Below are positions 36,797 to 44,780 of a DNA stretch of 51,460 nt, piece after piece. The stretch spans positions 1 through 51,460 of the forward strand of contig NZ_KK088574.1 in NCBI RefSeq assembly GCF_000600335.2, given 5' to 3'. Position numbers and translations under genes: made by a program. The notes beneath the pieces were generated by a model, which was not told the DNA's origin, did not search any database, and was given only the letters and a program-made list of their open reading frames with translations. Positions within the stretch are counted from its first letter, which is position 1. Every line of letters begins with the position of its first letter. Origin of the DNA: Rubellimicrobium mesophilum DSM 19309 (GTDB lineage Bacteria > Pseudomonadota > Alphaproteobacteria > Rhodobacterales > Rhodobacteraceae).

Positions 36797-37576
36797 TCAG
36801 CTCAACGCCTGGAACTCGACGCGGCGGTTCTCCGCGGCGTCGGGGTTCGACGGGTCGATCAGGAAGCGCTCACCCAAACCCACGGCCTCGAGCCGGTCGG
36901 GCGACAGGCCGCACGTGCTGACGAGGTAGCGCCGGACCTCCTGTGCCCGCAGGAACGAAAGCTGCTCGTTGTAGTCCTCGCTGCCGGCCGCGTCGGTGTA
37001 GCCGACGATCCGGAAGAGGTTGATGGGGCTACCCTTCATCACCCGGCAGAGCTGCTCGAGCTTCGGAAGCTGATCGTCGGCCAGGGCTGCGGAGTCGAAG
37101 GCGAACCCGATATGCACATCGACCCGGATACCCGTCGGGATGACGACCACCGCATCGGGCCCGAGGTTCGCGTCCAGAGTCGGAGGCGAGGCCGCAGCCA
37201 CCACGACTTCTTCGCCCGCCGCCACGCCGCCCGAGCCCTCCGCATCGGGAACGCCATCGCTCTGGGGCTGAGCCGGTGCTTGGGCCTGGGTGGTGGGACC
37301 TTCGTCTTCGGACTCGGGGATAGACGCAGCGGATTCGTCGACCGGCGAGTCCGAGGTCGTCATGAGGTTCTGGACGTGGACGACCTCGATGCCTCGGGTG
37401 GCACCATCGGGATCGAGACTTCGGGAAGCGCCAAGGTCGACGGCAGCGTGAACGCCGTCGCGTTGCGCCAGCCAGCGACTACCGATTTCCTCGTCCGTCA
37501 TCTCCTGGGCCCGGATCAGACCGGGTACCACGGAGAGGGCAACAAGTGCGAAGGATAAGGGAAGAGGCCGTCGCAT
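36797..37576 (-). CDS. OmpA-family protein, T6SS-linked
   Basis: A 259-residue exported protein with a signal peptide (LPLSFALVALSVVPGLIRAQ). A low-complexity Glu/Gln/Pro/Ser linker (about 90-140) leads to an OmpA C-terminal domain from about 155 (VDVHIGFAFDSAAL, VGYTDAAGSEDYNEQLSFLRA, AVGLGE, NPDAAENRRVEF). The domain binds peptidoglycan diaminopimelate. It is probably periplasmic and may anchor T6SS components. It is transcribed away from pppA, across an A/T-rich promoter gap. The 36665-36796 stretch before DUF6484 holds nothing recognised. Confidence 0.85.
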   Translation of the reverse strand: MRRPLPLSFALVALSVVPGLIRAQEMTDEEIGSRWLAQRDGVHAAVDLGASRSLDPDGATRGIEVVHVQNLMTTSDSPVDESAASIPESEDEGPTTQAQAPAQPQSDGVPDAEGSGGVAAGEEVVVAAASPPTLDANLGPDAVVVIPTGIRVDVHIGFAFDSAALADDQLPKLEQLCRVMKGSPINLFRIVGYTDAAGSEDYNEQLSFLRAQEVRRYLVSTCGLSPDRLEAVGLGERFLIDPSNPDAAENRRVEFQALS

Positions 37577-37712
37577 TTCGCACCCACCTGGTAGCAAGAA
37601 ACGCATTACCTTAACGTAAGACTAAGCTATACTTGGCATTGATGCAAACGACAACTTGGGTACGGCGTCCCATGTCAACCTTCGGGGCTGTGTCACCCGG
37701 CCAGGTCGCATC
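37577..37712. promoter_or_regulatory. divergent promoter region between the OmpA-like and pppA genes
   Basis: A short A/T-rich island in a GC-rich locus. A TATACT hexamer at 37628-37633 could serve as a -10 for pppA; the upstream -35 is not clear. A partial inverted repeat around CTTAACGTAAG lies at about 37610-37620. Two divergent T6SS transcripts probably start here. Evidence is visual only. Confidence 0.35.
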
Positions 37713-38477
37713 GTGACCTCGCCCGTCACACGGGTGCCTTCGGTGACCGCACCCGCGCCGCTTCCGGATGGTGCAGGTCTCACGCACCGAGGCTGTGTTC
37801 GGGAACGCAACGAGGATTCGATCCTCACCGACCCTGGCGGAACGCTCTGGGCGATTGCCGATGGCATGGGTGGGCACGGCCACGGCGACGTGGCCTCGGA
37901 CATCGTCATCGAATGCCTCGCCTCCATCACCGATACTGAGGCCTGGAGCGACCCTGGCGGAAGCCTGGTGACCCAGTTCGAGCGGGCCAACTCGCGCGTG
38001 CGCGACCGAGCGCGACAGCTCGGGTCGCCAGGCATGGGTGCGACCGCCGTGGCGCTGGTCGTCCGGCAGGCACTCGCCAGCGTGGCCTGGGTTGGCGATT
38101 GCCGGGCCTATCTGTGCCGACGCGGCGCCCTGCGGCTCCTGACCCGTGACCATACGCTGGTGCAGGACCTCATGGATCAGGGCGAGATCAGCTCCGAGGA
38201 AGCGGCCCTCCACCCCGAGTCGCATGTCGTCACACGGGCCATCGGCGGCGGCCCTCGGGTCGAGGTGGACGTCGTCCGCGTGCCCCTCTTCGCCGAGGAT
38301 TGGCTGCTCCTGTGCAGCGACGGGCTGACCGGATGCCTGTACGAGGAGCGCATGGTGATGGCTCTGACCACGCCGATGTCGCCTCAGGATGTCTGCCGGC
38401 AACTCCTGGCCGACGCCCTGGAGGTCGGCGCGCCCGACAACGTCTCGGTGATCGCGGTCCACATGCGGGGAGCTTGA
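37713..38477 (+). CDS. pppA: T6SS PP2C-type protein phosphatase PppA
   Basis: A 254-residue serine/threonine phosphatase. Metal and substrate motifs are complete: RERNEDS, ADGMGGHGHGDVAS, GMGATAVALV, VGDCRAYL, RDHTLVQDL, CSDGLTGCL and APDNVSVI. In T6SS loci, PppA reverses PpkA-mediated activation of Fha/TssL-type targets. No PpkA kinase is in this window. GTG at 37713 is preferred over the TTG at 37656, since the extension has no family match; the ribosome site is weak (AGGTCG). It lies 2 bp before the M15 peptidase start. Confidence 0.88.
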   Translation: MTSPVTRVPSVTAPAPLPDGAGLTHRGCVRERNEDSILTDPGGTLWAIADGMGGHGHGDVASDIVIECLASITDTEAWSDPGGSLVTQFERANSRVRDRARQLGSPGMGATAVALVVRQALASVAWVGDCRAYLCRRGALRLLTRDHTLVQDLMDQGEISSEEAALHPESHVVTRAIGGGPRVEVDVVRVPLFAEDWLLLCSDGLTGCLYEERMVMALTTPMSPQDVCRQLLADALEVGAPDNVSVIAVHMRGA

Positions 38478-38479
38478 GA

Positions 38480-39403
38480 GTGCGGCGGGGCAGCCTTACG
38501 GGGGCGGTTGTCATCGCCATAGGCCTCGTGGCCGCCGCCATCGCTTTCGGCATCCTGACCTCGCTCCTCGACAGCGCCGACTCCACGACGGACACTCGAC
38601 TCCAGCGGATCGAGGACGCCCTGGCCGCCGCGGATCGGGAGCGGACCGGGCTGGTCGAGGGACTGGCGACGGCGCAGGCCGAGATCGCCCGACTGCGGGA
38701 GGATCTGAGCCTCGTGGCGAATGGGAACGCGACGACGTCCCGAGCCTCCGAGCGAGCCCCTGAGACAGCCCCGGAGACCGCCCCGGAGGGGAACAGCCTG
38801 CCCACCGCCTCGGATACGGACGCCAGTGGGAACCTTGAGGCGCCCAGCGAGACCGTCGAGCCTACCGAGCCCGTGAACGTGTCCAAGGATCGTTTCAACC
38901 GGGGAATCACGTCGCCCGGCAATTCGGTGCTGATCGATCTCCTCGGGCGTCCGAGGGAGAATCTCTCGTCCGACTGCCAGGAGGTGACGAACTCAAGGCT
39001 CGCTTCGCTGCTGAAGACCCGCGAGATCGGGCCGATCAGGGCCACCATGCTGCGTCCCGCCCTGGATAGCCTCGAACGCGTATTGGACAGGTTCAAGCAG
39101 AGCGACCCGGACCTCTACGCCAAGCTCGGCACGGCGGGAGGGTTGTGTCCCCGCTTCGTCCGCGGCTCGACCACTCGCATCTCGAACCACTCCTGGGGCA
39201 CCGCCATCGACCTCACGCTAGAGGGCGTGACCGACAACATGGGCGACGACGACACCCAGTTCGGGTTGGTGCCCTTGGCGGAATACTTCAACGAAGAAGG
39301 CTGGTTCTGGGGTGCCGGGTACCAAAGCCGCGAGGACTCGATGCATTTCGAGGTGGGTGAGGAGACGCTCCGTGACTGGGCGGCCCAAGGCGAGTTCGAC
39401 TAG
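38480..39403 (+). CDS. membrane-anchored M15 (VanY-like) peptidase, T6SS-linked
   Basis: A 307-residue protein. An N-terminal transmembrane anchor (GAVVIAIGLVAAAIAFGIL) is followed by a coiled coil (about 35-75) and a Thr/Glu/Pro-rich linker. The C-terminal M15 domain has zinc ligands H and D in SNHSWGTAIDL (H-x6-D) and the third His in DSMHFEV. M15 enzymes cleave D-Ala-D-Ala or peptidoglycan cross-bridges. Its place between pppA and the membrane-complex hybrid suggests that it opens the wall for T6SS assembly, as TagX does in Acinetobacter. That analogy is inferred. GTG start 2 bp after pppA. Confidence 0.8.
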   Translation: MRRGSLTGAVVIAIGLVAAAIAFGILTSLLDSADSTTDTRLQRIEDALAAADRERTGLVEGLATAQAEIARLREDLSLVANGNATTSRASERAPETAPETAPEGNSLPTASDTDASGNLEAPSETVEPTEPVNVSKDRFNRGITSPGNSVLIDLLGRPRENLSSDCQEVTNSRLASLLKTREIGPIRATMLRPALDSLERVLDRFKQSDPDLYAKLGTAGGLCPRFVRGSTTRISNHSWGTAIDLTLEGVTDNMGDDDTQFGLVPLAEYFNEEGWFWGAGYQSREDSMHFEVGEETLRDWAAQGEFD

Positions 39404-39413
39404 GGCGGACGCC

Positions 39414-41865
39414 GTGACGCCGCTCGGGCAAGGTCGGACCGCCTACGACCAGGCCGCGCAACCCGTCCTGCTGTTCGCCGAGCACCTTGCGGAGGAGCGC
39501 CACGTCCTCGACCCGCCGCACCTGCTGCGAGAGGCGCGATCGCGACTCGATCGCTTTGCGGACGATCTCGGGGCCGCACGGGTGCCGCGCGCGACGATCG
39601 CGCCCGCTCGGCTCGCGCTTGGGCTCGTGCTCGACGAGGCGGCGCGCGGCAACCGCACCATACCACGTCGCGAATGGTCGGCCGGCGCTCACCGCCTTCT
39701 CTACGAGGGCGAGGACATGTCGCCCGGGCGAGTCCGGGACTTCGCGGCGCGGGCCGAGGCGGCAGGCCCCGCCTTCGCAGACGTCGCCATCTTTCTCAGG
39801 GCCTGCCTCGCACGGGTGGAGGAAGCGCGGACCCACCTTGAGCAGGCCGGGCCCGATGGCTGGGGCGGGCTGCTGGTTGCTGCGGTCCTCGGCTTCGCCT
39901 TCCTCGTGCTGGCCTGGACGCTTCATGCCGAATGGTCGTTCCATCGGGACACGGCTCGCGCCTTCGCGATCGAGGCCGTGCAGATCGGCCTCGACCGTAG
40001 CGGGTCGATCCCCGACTTGCCTGCCCGCCTCGACCGGCTTGCGGCCGCGGTGCGGCGAGTGGACGGCTCGCTGGAAAAGGCGCCGATCCATCTCTTCTCG
40101 GATCGCCTGGGGTTCGACGCCGGCAGGATGGCCCATGCTGCCGAGGCCGAGGCCATCGCGCGGCACGTCCCCCGCGGTGCTTGCCAAGGCCATCGACAGC
40201 GCCCTCGCGAGCGAGGGAGACAGTGCGGCGGTCTACGACACGGTCCGGGCTTGGGATATCCTTTCGGGTGCCGCGGGCTGGAACCCAGGCTTCCTTCAAG
40301 GCTGGCTGACCGCGCGACCCGACCTGCTCCCGGATCTGCAAGGGCTCGCACCGTACGTCGCGATGCTCACCCAACCCTCGGTCGCCCTGCCCCAGCCGGA
40401 CGGGGAGTTGCTGGCCCAAGCGCGCGAATTGGCCGCCGAAGCTCCGGAGGTGGACCGAGCCTGGATCGAGCTGATCCGCTCGCCTGGCATGACGGCGCTA
40501 GCGCCGTGGCGGCCGACCGACGAGGTGCCCGACCTTTCGAGTCTCGCGGTGCGCCATTCGGGGCTGCCCATCGAAACGCCCATTTCCGGTGCCTTCACGA
40601 TGCCGGGCTGGGTCTTCGCCCGCAATGGCGGCGCGGAGTCGGCCGTGGAGACGACCCGGAGCGAGGCCCGGCGGATGTTCGGGGCGAGCGACCCGCCAGA
40701 CCCCCATATGGCGGACGCAGTGTTGGAGCGACTGCAACGGGAGACCCTGGTCACCTGGCGGCAGTTCCTCGCCGATCTGCGCGTTCGTCCCTTCGATCGG
40801 CCGGAGGCCGGCGTCCTCGTCTCGGGCCTGCTCGCGCGGGGGGACTCGCCGCTCAACGTGCTCCTGACCAAGGCTTGGGCCGAGGTGGGCGGCACGGATC
40901 GGAGTCGCCCCCAGCCTCTCCAGATCCGCATTGCCACTGAATTCGGCCCGACCATTCAGTATCTGGAGGAAGGCCGGCTTGACGAGGTGTCGTCGCTCTT
41001 CGCCGCGCTCAACGCGACGCTCGGCGCGCGCGATCTGGACCCTGACCTGCGCACCGAGCGCCTGATCAGCTTCCAGGACCGCGCCGCTTTGATCGTGGCG
41101 CCGAGGCAGGCTCCCCCGGTGGTGGTCCAGATGGTCGAGGACGTGCTCGCCCAGACCACGGTCCCCCGGGTCCAGCAGATCGCCAATCCGGTGACGCAGC
41201 AGTGGCAGAGAGAGGTTTTCGATCTCTGCCGACAGGTCACCGAAAGGCGCTTCCCCTTCGACCTGGCAGGCGAGGACGCCGATCCAGCCGCATTCGCGGC
41301 CCTGCTTGGACCCGATGGAGCCATCGAGCGCTTCTTCCACAGCAGGGTCGAGCCCGACATCGATACGTCCGTCTCCCCCTGGCGCTGGCGCCCCGAGGCG
41401 CGCTTCTCGGGCCTTTCGCCCGATAGCGTCGAGGTTTTCGAGAAGGCCCGAGCGGTGCGGGCCGCCTTCTTCGGCCCTTCCGGACGGCTGGGGACCGAGG
41501 TCACCCTGGCGGCCCTGGCCGAGAGAGGACAAGCAGTCGTGAGCCTGGGCGGGGCCAGCGCAGGGGTGGGGGCGAACCAAGAGGCCGCATCGCTTGGCTG
41601 GCCAGGCCCCGACCCCCAGGCCGGCATCGCCGTCGCCTTCCAGCAACAGGCCGCAGGTTCCAGCATCACCCAGCTCGGCCCCTGGGGCTTCCTCCGCCTG
41701 ATGGGCGGGCTGCGGCTGCGCGAGCGTGATGGCGGCCAGCGGTTCCTCGTGGACCTCCGATCCGATGCGGGGCGGCTGTTCCTCGAGATGTCCTTTCCGT
41801 CGGCGGCCAACCCGGTCGCAGGCCTGAGCGCCGTGAAGGGCTTCTCGTGTCCGGCCGACCTGTGA
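39414..41865 (+). CDS. DotU/TssL-like plus IcmF/TssM C-terminal hybrid protein, frameshifted
   Basis: About 816 residues after removing one base. Residues 1-150 resemble a DotU/TssL cytoplasmic domain (ARLALGLVLDEAARGNR, then REWSAGAHRLL, FLRACLARVEEA). One transmembrane helix follows (GLLVAAVLGFAFLVLAW, about 160-177). The remainder resembles the TssM periplasmic part: VFDLCRQVTERRFPFD, SPWRWRPEARF, EKARAVRAAFFG, GPWGFLRLMGGLRL and the final FSCPADL. No Walker A or NTPase domain is present, unlike the full TssM at 44762. The frame breaks at the CCCCC run 40169-40173. GTG start. The fused layout suggests an alternative or accessory piece of the envelope complex; similar annotations as ImcF-related proteins exist. 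Confidence 0.72.
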
Positions 41866-41950
41866 CTTTCCAGGGCCGAACCGGCTCGGCATGCGCTATC
41901 CTGCGTCCCATGCGTCCCCCTTGGGCAGCCGTCGTCGGAAGGAGTAACCC

Positions 41951-44272
41951 GTGACCGACCGCGAGATCATCCTCAAGTCCCCGCTCGACGCCGACAGGCT
42001 CCTCTTCGCGGCCCTCGATGGCCAGGACGAGATCAGCCGCTGCTTCGCCTTCGAACTCGAGATGGTGAGCCCGGACCCGGAGATCGAGGCGTCGGAGCTC
42101 CTTGGGAAGCCCGTCACCATCTCGATCGGCCGGGATGAGGCTCCGAAGCGGCACCTCAATGGCATCGTCTCGGACTTCGGCTTCGTGAGCCTGGCGGAAG
42201 GCTTCGCCCGCTACCGAGCCACGATCCGGCCGACCCTGTGGCTGTCGTCGCTGTCCACCGGCAACCGCATCTTCCAGAACAAGAGCGTGGTGCAGATCGT
42301 CGAGGACGTCCTCAAGGACTATCCGCAGGTGAAGTTCGAGAAGCGGCTTCGGAAATCCTATCCGCCGCGCGAATACTGCGTGCAATACGGAGAGAGCGAT
42401 CTCGACTTCGTCCAGCGGCTCCTCGAGCACGAGGGGATCCTCTACTTCTTCGAGCATTCCGAAGGCGACCACCTGCTCGTGCTTGCGGACGAAAGCGGAC
42501 GCCTCGAACCCGCCGAGGGACTCGACACGCTTCGCTGGCAGCCGGACGAGAGGGCGAACTTCCAGGATGGGGACTTCATCGTGCAATGGACGGCCACCGC
42601 CGCCGTCCGTACGCGGTACTATGCCCATACCGACTACGACTTCGAGAAGCCCTCGGCCAACCTCTTCACCAAGGCCACCGCACCCACGAGCATGGGGAAC
42701 GACAAGACCGAAGCCTACCACTATCCCGGTAACTACCTGGAGTTCGGTCGCGGCGACAGCCTGAGCTCGGTCCGCCTGCAGGAGATCCAGGCCCCACGAC
42801 AGACGGCCGAGGCTCGAGCGACCGCACCGGGGCTCTACGCGGGCGCGACCTTCACGCTCACCGACTTCCCCCGCGAGGCCGAGAACGACGCCTACCTGAT
42901 CCTTCGGACGCGCTACCGGATGTGGGACGGCCAGTACCGGACCGGGATGCGGCAGGCCGGCATGAGCCGGGCCGACGTCGGATGCGAGATCGCGGTCGAC
43001 CTCCAGCCGGCCTCCCTGCCCTTCCGGCCCGCGCGGCGAACGCCGCGGCCCCTCATGAAGGGCCCCCAGACCGCCGTCGTGGTCGGTCCCGCCGGCGAGG
43101 AGATCTTCACCGACAAGTATTCCCGCGTGAAGGTCCAGTTCCATTGGGACCGACTCGGGAAGAAGGACGAGAACTCGTCCTGCTTCGTGCGGGTCAGCTC
43201 CGTCTGGGCGGGATCGGGGTGGGGCTTCATCCAGATCCCGCGCATCGGCCAGGAGGTCATCGTCGACTTCCTCGAAGGGGACCCCGACCAGCCCATCATC
43301 ACCGGGCGGGTCTACAACGCCGAGCAGATGCCGCCCTACGGCCTGCCCGCCAATGCCACCCAGTCGGGCTGGAAGTCGAACAGCTCCCTGGGCGGCGGCG
43401 GGTGGAACGAGTTGCGCTTCGAGGACAAGAAGGGATCGGAGGAGGTGTATTTCCAGGCCGAGAAGGATCACAACGAGCTCATCAAGAACGACGAGAGCCG
43501 CAACATCGGCCACGATTGGAAGGAGGACGTGGGCCACGACGCGACGCAGGCCGTGGGTCACGACCGGGCCGAGTCGGTCGGCAACGACAAGTCCACCAAG
43601 GTCGGCCGTCACCGGACGGTGGACATCGGCGCGAACGACACCGAGCACGTCCATGCGAACCGCTCGCTCACCGTGGATATCGACGAGACCATCCACGTCG
43701 TCGGCAACTCCACGGAGAACATCGACAAGCTGCACACCCAGATCGTCGGCATGGCGCAGACCGTTCTGGTCAAGGCCGCCCGCAGCGACACCGTGGCCCT
43801 CGAGGAAGCGCGAGTCGTCGGCATGGACCAGACCAACGCCATCGGCGTGAGCCGCAGCGTGACCGTCGGCACCAGCCAGTCGCACAGCATCGGAACCGAC
43901 GACTCGACCACGGTGGGCGGGGGCCAGACCTTCCAGGTCGGCAAGGACCACGCCTCGGCCATCGGCGGCAACCAGAACCTGAACGTCGCGGGCGATCAGG
44001 CGACCCAGGTCGATGGCGGGCGAATGGTGAAGGTGGGCAAGGACCAGGGCCACGACGTGACCGGCAACATCGCGGTGAAGTCCGGCAAGAAGATCGTCAT
44101 CGAGGCGACCGACGAGATCACCCTGAAGTGTGGTGACGCGACGCTCGTGATGAAGAAGGACGGCACCATCTCCACCAAGGGCAAGGACATCACGCTCGAC
44201 GGCAGCGGCAAGATCACCGGCAAGGCCGGCGGCGACATGGTGCTCAAGGCGTCCAAGATCAACCAGAACTGA
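41951..44272 (+). CDS. vgrG: type VI secretion tip protein VgrG
   Basis: A 773-residue spike trimer subunit. The N-terminal gp27-like part (DEISRCFAFELEMVS, YCVQYGESDLDFVQRLLEHEGILYFFEHS) is followed by the gp5 OB fold (KYSRVKVQFHWDRLGKKDENSSCFVRVSSVWAG) and IPRIGQEVIVDFLEGDPDQPIITGRVYN. A long beta-helix/beta-prism with repeated V-G-x-D/N steps (about 510-680) ends in KSGKKIVIEATDEITLKCG. No extra catalytic domain is present, so toxicity should come from bound cargo such as the DUF4150 protein. GTG start after AAGGAGT. Its 3' end overlaps the opposite-strand tagF by 14 bases. Confidence 0.96.
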   Translation: MTDREIILKSPLDADRLLFAALDGQDEISRCFAFELEMVSPDPEIEASELLGKPVTISIGRDEAPKRHLNGIVSDFGFVSLAEGFARYRATIRPTLWLSSLSTGNRIFQNKSVVQIVEDVLKDYPQVKFEKRLRKSYPPREYCVQYGESDLDFVQRLLEHEGILYFFEHSEGDHLLVLADESGRLEPAEGLDTLRWQPDERANFQDGDFIVQWTATAAVRTRYYAHTDYDFEKPSANLFTKATAPTSMGNDKTEAYHYPGNYLEFGRGDSLSSVRLQEIQAPRQTAEARATAPGLYAGATFTLTDFPREAENDAYLILRTRYRMWDGQYRTGMRQAGMSRADVGCEIAVDLQPASLPFRPARRTPRPLMKGPQTAVVVGPAGEEIFTDKYSRVKVQFHWDRLGKKDENSSCFVRVSSVWAGSGWGFIQIPRIGQEVIVDFLEGDPDQPIITGRVYNAEQMPPYGLPANATQSGWKSNSSLGGGGWNELRFEDKKGSEEVYFQAEKDHNELIKNDESRNIGHDWKEDVGHDATQAVGHDRAESVGNDKSTKVGRHRTVDIGANDTEHVHANRSLTVDIDETIHVVGNSTENIDKLHTQIVGMAQTVLVKAARSDTVALEEARVVGMDQTNAIGVSRSVTVGTSQSHSIGTDDSTTVGGGQTFQVGKDHASAIGGNQNLNVAGDQATQVDGGRMVKVGKDQGHDVTGNIAVKSGKKIVIEATDEITLKCGDATLVMKKDGTISTKGKDITLDGSGKITGKAGGDMVLKASKINQN

Positions 44273-44780
44273 AAAGGACCGAAAGGGCGGGGTCCGGCTC
44301 GGTCGGGTCGGCGGCCCGTGGCGCCTGTCCTGCGGTCCAGAGAAGGAGTGGCGCGTCGGGCCCGAGCCGGACCATGCTTGGCCGTGGCAGGGCGTCCAGG
44401 GCGCGCCAGAGGTCATCGCCACCGACGGCTCCGCTCTTCGCTTCGATCAAGAGGGGAAGGACGCCGTCGCACCAGCGGTCGATGTCGACGGTCGAGGGCG
44501 CGAAGGGCAGCACGACCAGAGCAGTGAAGGGAAAGGACCGTCCGGCGGCGTCTCGACTTGGCGCCACCAGGCCCGAGGCGGTCTGGCCACCCGAAACGAG
44601 CCGGAACCGCAGCCCGCCTGCGGGCCAAGGCTCGGCCAACGCGGCGAGATGGCGCGTCACCCAGGCGTCCCAGCGGGCCCGGAAAGCATCGGGCAGGCCA
44701 CGCGAGATGAAATCGCCCGTCGCGGGCAGCTTTCCCCAGAGGCCGACATAGCCCTCCCGGCTCAGAACCTCTCCGGGCAC
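44259..44780 (-). CDS. tagF: type VI secretion regulator TagF
   Basis: A 173-residue protein of the TagF_N (DUF2094) family. GLWGKLPATGDFISRGLPDAF and FRARWDAWVTRHLA at the N-terminus are diagnostic, then LRFRLVSGG and RSFPFTALVVLPF. TagF suppresses T6SS firing, by sequestering Fha in some bacteria. The GTG start at 44780 lies inside the end of the tssM gene (19-base overlap), so the two are coupled. The C-terminus overlaps vgrG antisense. With pppA it suggests both known negative-control branches are present. Confidence 0.9.
   Translation of the reverse strand: MPGEVLSREGYVGLWGKLPATGDFISRGLPDAFRARWDAWVTRHLAALAEPWPAGGLRFRLVSGGQTASGLVAPSRDAAGRSFPFTALVVLPFAPSTVDIDRWCDGVLPLLIEAKSGAVGGDDLWRALDALPRPSMVRLGPDAPLLLWTAGQAPRAADPTEPDPALSVLFSSG

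Noticed and set aside
43450..44080. Possible CRISPR-like or tandem DNA repeats
   Set aside because: The periodicity is at protein level (beta-helix repeats of VgrG); the DNA units vary in length and sequence.
41666..44422. 918-codon open frame on the minus strand
   Set aside because: Antisense to vgrG; repetitive Val/Asp/Leu composition mirrors the VgrG repeats and has no family features.
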